A DNA stretch of 64,000 bases from contig VXAI01000301.1 in NCBI GenBank assembly GCA_013399305.1, forward strand, positions 510,132-574,131, written 5' to 3'. Below are positions 40,014 through 49,700 of this stretch, piece after piece; the first letter of the stretch is position 1; each line of letters opens with the position of its first letter. Position numbers and translations under genes: made by a program. The DNA comes from Rostratula benghalensis (lineage: Eukaryota; Chordata; Aves; Charadriiformes; Rostratulidae). The notes beneath the pieces are model-generated. The model saw only the letters and a list, made by a program, of their open reading frames with translations. It was not told the origin of the DNA and did not search any database.

Positions 40014-42461
40014 AAATTCGCAGCTTTTGAAATTTCATAGTTGAAAATTTTCTGGCTAATCTTCAGAACCGACTACTTCTACAACTATAACACTATTTAC
40101 AACTTTATTTATATGTACTTCTTTATTACAATATGTAATATCAATGTTCCTTGTAAAGGTTACTATTTTATAGAAATTAGACTGAAGTTATTGCCAATCA
40201 ACCTTTTAATAAACTTAAGTGGGATAACTTTCAGAATTTTTCTCAACATACGATTCAGTTTTTATTCACTCGTGCTACCTTTGACAATTGCTTAACTACC
40301 TTAATTTCAAAGCCTTTTTTGGTGTAATAAAAAAAGTCCTTTTGGTAGAAGTTTATTGGTCCCGTTTCAAATTACGTTCTGAAACATTCTTGTACTCATG
40401 AGGACTCATTATTTTAGCAATTTTTCTGTTTCAACACAGTATATAAAGCCATGCCTCTCAACCAATCAACCTCAGTATAAAAGTGTAAGTGAGGTCAAAC
40501 AGATTGCTCACTAAATCTTTGATCAAGTTGTCTGATCACATATAGACACAACTCTCTGAATTGTTGCATATGTTGTGTAATGTTATTATACAAATTTAAG
40601 CATTTCCATTATTGACTGCTGCTTGTGTATGTATATATTAACTTGCTGGTCATAAAACTACAACAAAGGACAAGATATACCAATACTGAATTAAGACCTC
40701 TAGTCTTGTCTCTCCAAAAATTAAGAAAAATCCGTGTTCTTTATGATTGACCAACTCATGATGTTGTGCTTCAAATATACACATTTTCCAAAATTAAACT
40801 ATGGAGTTAATGTCAAATACTGTGTTGTAACTTTAAATATAACTGACATATTAGAACAGATAGATGGGTAATTATGATAAACTACACAATAGTGCTACTG
40901 TAGATAATATCATTTATCAATCTTGTGGTCCCCATCATTCATGCATTTACAGTTTGGGAATACAGTGACTGCAAAGGATAATAATTCATAATGGCTACAT
41001 TCTCAGTACTTCATGCTAGCTCACTAGACAAAATAAAAAAGGTTAATTGTATAACTGGAAAAATGTAAAATTTTATTCCAAGAAAATTAACAAGCTACAC
41101 AGGTAAATTTTGGCAAATGCAACTTTATATTGAAATCCACACATCTGTATCTTAAAGAAGGAAAGACTCACAGACTAATGTATTTCTAAAATACTAAGAA
41201 ATCATATTATATGCTTTCACAAGTTAAAACTTAAATAATTTAAAACAACCAATACACCAAAATGTGCAGAAAATATAAACAAGACTGTGCCTTCAGTAGA
41301 ATAAATGCTTCACAAATTGTGCAAGATATCATACTAAGGCTGCGGTCTCCCCATGACAGCTGTCTTAAAATATAAACATACATCAACTGCCTGTGTTTCT
41401 CAGAACAAACTAGAAAGGGCGGCACACCTAGAAAAAAATCATATCATCCCAGTGATGTGCATACTGATTTTGGGAACCATTGGAGTAAAAAGGAAAAAAG
41501 AGGACTAAGTGATCTTTCATGCACTCCCAAATGACTGACCAGAGTTATTGATTCAATTTCCCTCGCTTATTTGCTTCAATGCTAAACAAAATGGAAGATA
41601 CTAGATAACCCTTTAAGGCAACATGTGTTTATTCTGTATAATTATAACTGTTCAATTATGACTGGATATTATCATTAACGTTGCCTAACAGACTGATATC
41701 TAGTTTTTTAAAAAATATAAATAAGAGTCTATTAAACTTTATAGCAAATCAGCAAAACCCACAGAATACAGTTAAATGTTAGTAATTTCACTGTTAAGGA
41801 AAATGGTATTTAGAAAGAGTAATAGATTTGGGAAAGAAAAAAAAAAAGAAAAAAAGAGTAAAATCTAAATCTGAACAAAAATACTGCTTTGGAATGCTCC
41901 CCAAAACTTACTCACAAGGCAAACAGATTTGTAAGTGTGATAATCCAATAATGCATGGCACATCTTTAATCAGTTACAGTACTTGAGTCCCCAGTTTTCA
42001 GTCTTTGCAAAACAATAATTGTATGAAATGTTTTAAAGGTCTTCAGATGTCTAAAATTAGTTTTATCAACACATTAACCTCATATCAACTTAATTTATTA
42101 AGATGTCCAATGCTAATCTTTTTGATGGTCTTATTTTATGTAGTGATATACACAGCATTTAGCACTGATACTTAGCACCTGCTACTTTCATAATCTAGAT
42201 TTCAACCACATAAAGGAATTCAGGGCAGTAGTTCAGTCCTTTGTTCTTAATTACAAACCTTCAGCAGTGGTCAGCAGGAACATGTTTAGGTTTAAAATAG
42301 GATTAGAGGTGAGCTATTGCAAAGACTGCAGAATGTTGCCCAAATCCTTACAACTGCTGACATCCCATTCTTGATTTTCTTCTCAAGACATGGCTACAGG
42401 CCACAATTGCTTAGCAGAGAATGGTAGTGTTTCACAAGGCTAAAGATTTACAGATGCTCCC
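40014..42461 (-). other. GPR85: Probable GPR85 3' untranslated region (end not determined)
   Basis: The stretch downstream of the GPR85 stop codon is AT-rich and free of recognisable young repeats. Mammalian GPR85 has a 3' UTR of a few kilobases, so this stretch is the likely counterpart. Several minus-strand AATAAA hexamers (seen as TTTATT on the plus strand) occur, for example near 41628, 41070, 40260 and 40108. I cannot say which one is used. The left limit given here is only where repeat remnants begin. Confidence 0.4.
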
Positions 42462-43574
42462 TCATATAACACAGTAAGGTTCCCTTGGTAACCTGGATTT
42501 TCTGCAGTAAAGAAGGGTTGTGCTGAAACAGCGCCTCAGCTCCCTGTTGGAGAAAATGCAGACAAAAGGATTGATTCCAGCTTGGGCAAAACTCATCCAG
42601 ACAGCGGCCGTCAGAAATCCCCCTGGTACTACCGGCCCTCTTGCAAAAACTCTCCAGTAACAGGCTACCAAATAGGGACCCCACAAGGTCAGAAAGAGGA
42701 ATGTCATGATGTAGAACATTCTGCTGATTCTCTTCTCCATTTTGAACTCATCTAAAACCAGTAGCCTTCTCCTGCCTGTGGTGTTCGCGTTTTGCCTGAT
42801 TCCCAACAAGGTTGGAGGTGTGGGACCCCTTCCAAATCCAGCCAGCCAATTAGCAGCTGCTTGACCACTCGCTCCAGGACCATGAAAAGTCCAGTTCTGG
42901 CTCACTGCTGCAACAAACTGGACTGGCTTCATTTTCCTGCGATCGTGAACAAAAAATATCAGCTTGAGGTAGACAAGCTGTGTGGCTAGGAGGATAAGGG
43001 CAAGAAGAAGCATAAATCCCAAGGAATCGTTAGCCCTGAAGGAACGATGCTGGAAAGTGCATTGGTCTTCCTCCCTAATGAACGAGTAGGTGCCCACATC
43101 TAAAACTGGGGGAAAAGCCATGGCTACAGAGAGAGTCCACACCATACAGATAACAGCCAAACAAGTCCAGAAGGTCAGCCTTTTCGTATAAAAACGGTGG
43201 TGGGCAATAGCTAAGTATCTGGTGACGCTTATGCAGAATAACATGAAAGCAGTGTGAAAGCAGGACAAAACCCCCAAAAAGGCAATCACTTTGCAAGTAA
43301 GTGTCCCATACGTCCAAGTAGAGCCATTTTTTACAGAGGTGAAAACAAATGGGAAACAAATTGCAGATCTGAGGATATCTGAGCAGCAAAGATCCAACAG
43401 GAAGTAGTAAGGAGCTCTATGCAAGGTCTTATCTTTGACTAGCAAAATGGAGATCAGAAGGTTACCCACCACACTGACTCCTATTATGAAACCCAGTGAA
43501 GTCAGTTTCAGAAAAGCTGTTAAAGGAGAGAGATTTTGTAAAATGTTGTCAGCTGCATGGCTGTAGTTCGCCAT
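42462..43574 (-). CDS. GPR85: GPR85 (SREB2), orphan class A G-protein-coupled receptor
   Basis: The frame is complete at 370 codons, ATG to TGA, with no intron, and I recognise nearly the whole protein as GPR85/SREB2, usual length 370. This is an orphan receptor of the plasma membrane of neurons, and its ligand is unknown. Seven membrane spans fall near residues 24-46, 58-80, 95-117, 135-157, 186-209, 286-308 and 321-343. N-terminal glycosylation sequons are at N3 and N14. C94 and C172 can form the usual extracellular disulphide. N38, D66, R119, W146, P300 and P336 match the conserved helix positions. Typical of the SREB family, the DRY motif reads TRY (118-120), NPxxY reads NPFVC (335-339) and the sixth helix has LWGP. 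The third intracellular loop (about 210-285) is long and rich in Gly, Ala and Pro. The start has G at +4 and matches the known N-terminus. Residue 79 is Thr, where I recall Asn in mammals. Confidence 0.98.
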   Translation of the reverse strand: MANYSHAADNILQNLSPLTAFLKLTSLGFIIGVSVVGNLLISILLVKDKTLHRAPYYFLLDLCCSDILRSAICFPFVFTSVKNGSTWTYGTLTCKVIAFLGVLSCFHTAFMLFCISVTRYLAIAHHRFYTKRLTFWTCLAVICMVWTLSVAMAFPPVLDVGTYSFIREEDQCTFQHRSFRANDSLGFMLLLALILLATQLVYLKLIFFVHDRRKMKPVQFVAAVSQNWTFHGPGASGQAAANWLAGFGRGPTPPTLLGIRQNANTTGRRRLLVLDEFKMEKRISRMFYIMTFLFLTLWGPYLVACYWRVFARGPVVPGGFLTAAVWMSFAQAGINPFVCIFSNRELRRCFSTTLLYCRKSRLPREPYCVI

Positions 43575-43619
43575 AGATGGATGGATGATATGTATATTGC
43601 CTCAGTCAAGTCTCATGAT
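43575..43619 (-). other. GPR85: GPR85 5' untranslated part of the coding exon
   Basis: On the minus strand a pyrimidine-rich tract (about 43622-43645) ends in TATATATAG, with the AG at 43621-43620. This looks like a splice acceptor, so the coding exon would start at 43619 and leave a 45-base leader before the ATG. GPR85 in mammals has non-coding upstream exons and a single coding exon, which agrees. The leader holds a four-codon upstream ORF. The exact acceptor is inferred from sequence pattern and was not tested with transcripts. Confidence 0.6.
43602..43616 (-). promoter_or_regulatory. Minimal upstream ORF in the GPR85 leader
   Basis: The minus strand reads ATGAGACTTGACTGA, that is Met-Arg-Leu-Asp-stop, ending 27 bases before the GPR85 ATG. 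It lies just inside the predicted start of the coding exon. Such very short upstream ORFs can lower translation of the main frame and permit reinitiation. That role is inference here. It depends on the acceptor at 43620 being the one used. Confidence 0.4.
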
Positions 43620-43912
43620 CTATATATAAGAACAAGGAAAAAATAGATCCATACATCTTACTGAAAATGTAATCCACAAACAGAACTGATCTTGTGTCTA
43701 GTCATACAGTACATCCTCTTCTTTCTGATTTGTCATGCCATCAAAATATCTGAAAAAAAATCGAGCTATCAGTTCTTAAGTTAACAAGAAATGATGTCAG
43801 AAAGTGCTAACAAAGATGTTAATTTATGGAGAACCAAATGAAGTTGTAAATTTGAGTACTATTGTTTGTTTTTAAAAATCACGAGGCTTTTTTTTTTTTT
43901 TAATGTACTTAC
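43620..43912 (-). other. GPR85: Candidate intron in the GPR85 5' UTR
   Basis: The minus strand has a good donor pattern, ACA|GTAAGTA, with its GT at 43912-43911. The acceptor AG lies at 43621-43620. Together they would define a 293-base intron between a middle non-coding exon ending at 43913 and the coding exon. No clear acceptor for that middle exon stands out. The alternative is that the first-exon donor at 44858 splices directly to 43619. Confidence 0.3.
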
Positions 43913-44859
43913 TGTTTAGCATGATCGATTATTGGCATTTCACAGATTTGGCTTCTTACAGTTTCAGAACTGACCAGTGCCCCTTATATTTGGTAGCATA
44001 CATAATTTTACAGTTAAAGCCTCAGAGATTTTATGAATCAAAAGATTCCCAGTTTGCAACACCAAGAGTTAAACACTGACATCCTTTTAAAAAATCCCCA
44101 AAGACTGCTGATATTTTGATATTACCTACATTTATTTTATGGCTACAGTATTTGTCAATGTTTTAGAGACAGCTGCTGTGTTGATACAGATCACACCCAA
44201 AGAAACCCTGCAGAATTTATGTTTTTTAACCCAAGTCACCAAAGCACATTAATCACACTGTGTTAGTTCATGCACATTGTAAGAGAAACAGTATTCATTA
44301 TCCCCCTCCCTTCCTCCTAGAAACCATAATTTTATCATTTAGGCTTTGAAATAAACAGGTATGCCAGACAGTCAATTGCACTATGCTTTGGGGTCTCCCC
44401 CCTCCCCTCCTCGCTTTAATGCAAATCTTTAAAGCCTCAACATAATTCATAATAAGCAACGGTTGGTGTAAATACTGAGCAAAAATAGGCAACACACCCA
44501 AGATATAATGCCCATCCTTTTAGGAGGGCTGGTTTTGGTTATGCTTAAATAAACATATAATAAATGGATATTAATTTTTTTTTTAGCTAATTAGGGCTCC
44601 GCGATTCCCTCTAATCCTCCCAATGAATCGCACCGGAACACATTTCATGCAATAAAATAAAATAAATTAAAGAACTGTCTGCTGCTGCTGGGGGGTTTTT
44701 TGTTGGGTTTTTTTTTTTCTTCCCTCCAGAGCCAGGGACAGGAGCCACAGCAGGCATGATCAGGCTCCTTCGTTATTCGCACAAAGTGTTTCCTATGCCA
44801 CCCTCGGGTGTACAAAGGATATTCCCACTGAATCCCAGCAAAATCCTTCCATTCTTACC

Positions 44860-44914
44860 GTCCACAAAAGAGCCTGATTGCTGCTGTGTAAACAGAGGCT
44901 GATCAGATCATGGC
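44860..44914 (-). other. GPR85: Candidate 3' part of non-coding GPR85 exon 1
   Basis: On the minus strand a strong donor, ACG|GTAAGAAT, has its GT at 44858-44857. The upstream sequence lies against the CpG island but is cut by the assembly gap at 44915. Its position about 1.3 kb upstream of the coding exon and its orientation fit a first exon of GPR85. Support is only the splice-site pattern and the context. Confidence 0.4.
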
Positions 44915-45583
44915 NNNNNNNNNNNNNNNNNNNNNNNNNNNNNNNNNNNNNNNNNNNNNNNNNNNNNNNNNNNNNNNNNNNNNNNNNNNNNNNNNNNNNN
45001 NNNNNNNNNNNNNNNNNNNNNNNNNNNNNNNNNNNNNNNNNNNNNNNNNNNNNNNNNNNNNNNNNNNNNNNNNNNNNNNNNNNNNNNNNNNNNNNNNNNN
45101 NNNNNNNNNNNNNNNNNNNNNNNNNNNNNNNNNNNNNNNNNNNNNNNNNNNNNNNNNNNNNNNNNNNNNNNNNNNNNNNNNNNNNNNNNNNNNNNNNNNN
45201 NNNNNNNNNNNNNNNNNNNNNNNNNNNNNNNNNNNNNNNNNNNNNNNNNNNNNNNNNNNNNNNNNNNNNNNNNNNNNNNNNNNNNNNNNNNNNNNNNNNN
45301 NNNNNNNNNNNNNNNNNNNNNNNNNNNNNNNNNNNNNNNNNNNNNNNNNNNNNNNNNNNNNNNNNNNNNNNNNNNNNNNNNNNNNNNNNNNNNNNNNNNN
45401 NNNNNNNNNNNNNNNNNNNNNNNNNNNNNNNNNNNNNNNNNNNNNNNNNNNNNNNNNNNNNNNNNNNNNNNNNNNNNNNNNNNNNNNNNNNNNNNNNNNN
45501 NNNNNNNNNNNNNNNNNNNNNNNNNNNNNNNNNNNNNNNNNNNNNNNNNNNNNNNNNNNNNNNNNNNNNNNNNNNNNNNNNNN
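44915..45583. other. Assembly gap (669 N)
   Basis: A run of N interrupts the sequence between the candidate GPR85 first exon and the CpG island. A poly-T run (45584-45600) abuts its right edge, so the gap borders sequence that is hard to read. The open frames that cross it are artefacts of the N run. Confidence 0.99.
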
Positions 45584-45733
45584 TTTTTTTTTTTTTTTTT
45601 CCTGGGTACCTTGCCGGAGAACCCAGTCAACGGCTCGGGCGGCGCATGCTCACTGCGCCTCCTCCCTGCGCGCCGAGCCCCGTCCTCCCCTGTCGCAGCG
45701 GCACAATCTCCACCACTAACGCAGCGGCGGCCG

Positions 45734-45919
45734 CCTCAGTGAGGGCAAGGCAGCCTCGGCGGCGGCTTCTGCCGGCGTCTCAGCGAGGGCAAGGCAACCT
45801 CCGCGGCGGCGGCAGCAGTCTCCTCAGCGGTGGGCAGGCAGCCTCCGCGGCAGCATCCCCTTCAGTGAGGGGCAGGCAGCCCGGGCACCAGCCTCCTCAG
45901 TAAGGGGCAGGCAGCCTCC
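45734..45919. repeat. GC-rich minisatellite, five diverged copies
   Basis: The core CAGTGAGGGCAAGGCAGCC and variants recur five times, beginning near 45735, 45779, 45823, 45862 and 45897. The copies are 35-44 bases apart and are joined by GCGGCGG-type linkers. They lie at the gap-side edge of the CpG island. The copies differ by substitutions and small indels, so this is an old or slowly evolving array. Confidence 0.75.
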
Positions 45920-46553
45920 GCGGCAGCGCGTTCCCATCGCGATGCATAGCCCAGCTGGGCTTATCGGCGAGCCCGGGCAAGCCAGTTTGAGGAAAGGGAG
46001 CGAGAGGAATTAGGTCCTGCGCTCCTTGTTTATGCCTTTGAACTCCCCCTCCTCACCCCCCTCCCCGCCCCTGTCTCTTAAAATTGGCGAGGGGGGGGGG
46101 GGCGAGGAAGCGGCCGCCGCGCTGGCACGTCGCAGCCCGTTAGGAGAAGGACCGGGCGGTTTCTTCAGCTGCCGCTGCCAGCATCCTCCTGCTCGTGTGG
46201 CTCGTTTTTCCGTCCTCCCGACTCCTAGCCGCCGAATTCCTTCTTCCCCGAGCCAGGGGAGGGCTTCTCAAAAAGCACGGCGGTTCGGGGCGGGCGCCTT
46301 TGCCGCGGGGCCGTTCGGGCTCCGCACCTTCCCTCCCTCCCTCGGCTCCGCCGCCGGGTAAAGCGCCTTCTCGACGTTCAACCCAGAGCCGGCGCCGAAC
46401 CGTCAGTGCGCTGCATGGCGGCAGTGCCGGCTTTGCCAGCCCGTTCCCTCCGTCGCAGGGCCAGCGTTTCCCCCCTCGGGGCGAGAGCGGTGGCGGCGGC
46501 GGCGGCGCGCGCCGAGCCGTTAAACGGTGGGGCGCGAGGCCGAGCCGTCCCGA

Positions 46554-46561
46554 TGATGTCA
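46554..46561. promoter_or_regulatory. ATF/CRE-like site TGATGTCA
   Basis: The octamer differs by one base from the palindromic cAMP response element TGACGTCA and matches a common ATF-family variant. It lies inside the CpG island, where such sites are often functional. No binding evidence exists in the sequence alone. Confidence 0.3.
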
Positions 46562-46740
46562 TGGGGGCCGGTGGGCCGAGGCGGCGGCGGCGCCGTGAGG
46601 CGGTCCGGGGCCTGGGCCTTGCTGGGTGGGGGCCGCCGCGGTAAATCCAGGGGAGAAAGGGGAAAGGTTGAGATAAAGCTCCGAAGGGCACATCCCTCCG
46701 CCCTCCCGCCACTTCGATTTTGACGGAAGCTTATCCGGGA

Positions 46741-49700
46741 GGAGCGGGAAGGTGTAGAAAGGCTCACCCCAAAAGTGGTTGGGTTTTGACGGCAAAGGCA
46801 GTTGAGGAACAGCGGGTGGAGAGATTTGGGTTTCTGAGGAACTTCTTCCTTGGGAGCTTCCACTCGAATCAGAATAAATCCTCTCAGGGGACAGATTTAT
46901 GGGGTTGGTTCATAACATGTGGCACATCTTTGAGACGTTTCACAGACTACAGACGTTTTTTAAGGCTGTTGTCAAAGTTTGGGTGGTTCTTTTTTTGGCA
47001 GTTTCTAAAAGTCATTGGAGTTGGTGGCAAAGCCACAAAATTAGCTTCTGTAGCAGCCTGATCAAGCCCAAAGGTTTACAACCACTGGAAATGCAGTTAT
47101 TTAAAACAGAAATCACAGTGTTTCAAACATGTGTCTTGCTTCAGATAAAATTTAGTCCTGAGGAGAAGACTTACACAGAGCTCAGGTACCACACAGGTTT
47201 TTCTTTTTTTTCTGTGAATGTAGTTATGCTGACTTTGTGTTGGTGCTCATCTTTGGGGTTAGTCTCACTTTTAAAAATTGACATTTCGTGGGGTTATGAA
47301 AGTTACAACTTCAAGCTGCACTTTTCATGTAACAGTCAGCTAAGCTAAGCAGACCTCTCTAGCTACCCCTTTTCTGTTGCTAGATATATGTCCCCACAGT
47401 GACATGTACAATGACTTTTAACGTCATTCTTAATGTTAAAATGGACAAGGAATTGGTTGCTAGGTCAGCAAAAGCAGGGACCTTAATGGTCTGTCTAATA
47501 TGGCGAAGTATTCTCCAGATGCTGTGAGAATTAAACAACTAAAATACCAGATGAGGAAGCAGATTTGTAATATGTGGTACAGGATGGCTGTAGTGTACTC
47601 ATAGTCAGGGCCTATTCTTGAAGTCTGATTTATGAGTTGCATTTAAGAGTAAATAATATGACACCTTCATTGTAAAAAGGATCCAGTGCAATAGTTTCTA
47701 ACTTTTTCTGTCTCTGTTTTCTCTTAGAGATGTTCCAGAAGTATGTTGCTATATAACAATTAAGAGCTTGCTTTTCTTTTATACCTGTCACAGACTGTTT
47801 AGAAATAACCCATGGACTTCAGAATTCATTCAGTGTTCAGCCACTGGTTCACCATAAATCCATTTGTCATCATATGTGTAATCTGAGGACCTGTGCTCTA
47901 ATGGTGTTCAATGAAATGTAGACATCTGTACCGAAGGGAATGTAACTAAACTTGTTTCCCATCGTAGTCAATGGTGAGAAAAAGATGCTTTAGGGACCAG
48001 GTATCTCATTCTGAATCACAAGCCTAAAATATGTCAGATGGATTGCGCTCTGTTCTCTTTATTGTAAGGGTAAAGTTTAAGCAAGAGAAACCCCTGTTAT
48101 GAAGGGGGAGATTTCTGGTGGAGCATGACATAATGTTGTATTTAGCTGTTACACCAGGAGCAGGTCACATGCCCCATGGAGGGAAAGCAAATCCAGGAAT
48201 CATGGGATTGGGAATCTGGGAATTGAAGGCAGATATCGCTTAAAGATGGCTCCAGCAAGCATGAAAGAGGAAGTGGATGTGCAATTGGAAGGGGAGGAGG
48301 AGAAGAGCTATAGGACAGGTAAAGAGATCTGTGCTGACTAGTTCTTCAGAACGGCTGGGCTGGAGGTATGAAAGGTTCAGAAAAAAAAAAGTGTGAGACA
48401 GCCTTTGTTGCAAGGTGAGCAGATTAGAGGTAGAGAAGCGAAATTTCTTGGGGCTTTGCCACAAGAAGGGATCCTGAACCCTGAATAAATTGCCCACTTC
48501 ACAATGTGAGGGGGGCAACACTACACAGCAAGGAGTTTCAAAAAACTCAGAGGACTTGTGTGATTTATAAGCATCTCAGAGAAAGAAGTGATTACTCTCA
48601 GGAAAGTAAATATCTTTCTCTCCTTGGTTTTGGGTTTGTTTTGGTTTGGTTTGGTTTGTTTTTTCACTTCTTAAGTATTTAATCAACTTTAAGTCTATTC
48701 TTTAGGAAAGAGTATAAGAGGTGTAAGAGAAGTGTAAGCACGAGAGCATTCATGAACCCCATTAGAGCTAGCAGCAGAGTGATTAGTGCTTTTCCTAGAA
48801 AATGAGAGAGCCAAGACTATTTCTTCTGGTTTCTGATTTAGATTAAAGGCATGAATCATGTCCAAGCTTGGGCAACCCCATTGCAAAGTTATTGACAGTT
48901 ATGGTACAGAGCTCTTTCATTTTCTCCTGCTGGAGTTATTTAATAATCGTGGCATACAAAGTAACAGGTGAAGCACTCAGCTTTCTTGTTGGTGACTGAG
49001 GGTCCTATATTCCAACTGTAATTTTTTTTATCAATATAGTTACTATTTAAACTGTTTAAGAATGACCAAGGGACTGAGTCCAGTCCATTCCCAGATCAGG
49101 ATCACCTTACTGGAGAATCTGACTGATATTCTCGGTCCTTAGCATCATCTGCAGCTCTGGTCAGCTTATTCCCATAAGGTGGTGGTGATGCTTGAGTGTA
49201 CACAGCCGAGGTACCAGGAACTCGGGCACTGGGGTGGGGGACAGTTGAATGCTATTGTAGATAAAATTTGTTGGTGTGTAAGTAGTGTTTTGGGTACTTG
49301 GCACCTAATTTCTGCTGGGGATATGTGCCCTAGAATCCTTTACCACAGTTGTGAGCCAGGTGAAGATGCTGGTTAGGTGTTTCTCATTGTTTTTAGCTAT
49401 TTCTTCAGAATGGGAGAGGTTTTTGAGGAAAGTCTGACACTAAGAAATCTCACTAATGGAGTCTGAGGTAGAGATTGGGTTAGAAGACAGGCTAATGATG
49501 ACAACTGTCAGTTGAAAAGATGGGGTGAGATAGATGCCTCACCAAGATCAGTACAAAATCTCAAACGATTTCAGTGGAATGAGGATTTTCAGCATTTCAG
49601 AAGTTGTGAATAGCTAAAATATAAAATACTCATGTCCCTATTCTTTTGATCATTTCAGTAATTAAGGTGGTTATTGGCTGTTGTGAAATTTGTATATATG

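Larger units (their letters stand above)
45601..46740. promoter_or_regulatory. CpG island, probable GPR85 promoter region
   Basis: The stretch is very rich in G, C and CpG, in sharp contrast with the AT-rich surroundings. It lies just upstream of GPR85 on the minus strand. It contains an NRF1-like core GCGCATGC (45642-45649), a YY1-like ATGGCGGC (near 46415), an ATF/CRE-like TGATGTCA (46554-46561) and a poly-G run near 46090. I see no convincing TATA box. Such islands usually mark broad promoters, often active in both directions. Plus-strand donor-like sites such as CCGG|GTAAAG near 46357 leave room for a divergent transcript. The long open frames on both strands reflect base composition only. 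Confidence 0.8.

Noticed and set aside
1..42461. BMT2 exons, expected downstream of GPR85 from mammalian synteny
   Set aside because: No frame resembles its methyltransferase sequence, and no CpG island marks a promoter here.
42448..43389. Other frames overlapping GPR85 (78, 65 and 104 codons)
   Set aside because: They are shadows of the GPR85 coding exon in other frames.
44878..45903. Frames of 240-341 codons spanning the gap
   Set aside because: They consist mostly of N and are artefacts.
46140..46863. Open frames of 149-190 codons on both strands in the CpG island
   Set aside because: High GC content makes stop codons rare. The products are low-complexity Pro/Arg/Ala/Gly and overlap on opposite strands without any recognised domain.
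46899..47348. 149-codon plus-strand frame just past the CpG island
   Set aside because: No recognised domain and a composition typical of translated AT-rich non-coding DNA. I keep only the possibility of a divergent transcript.
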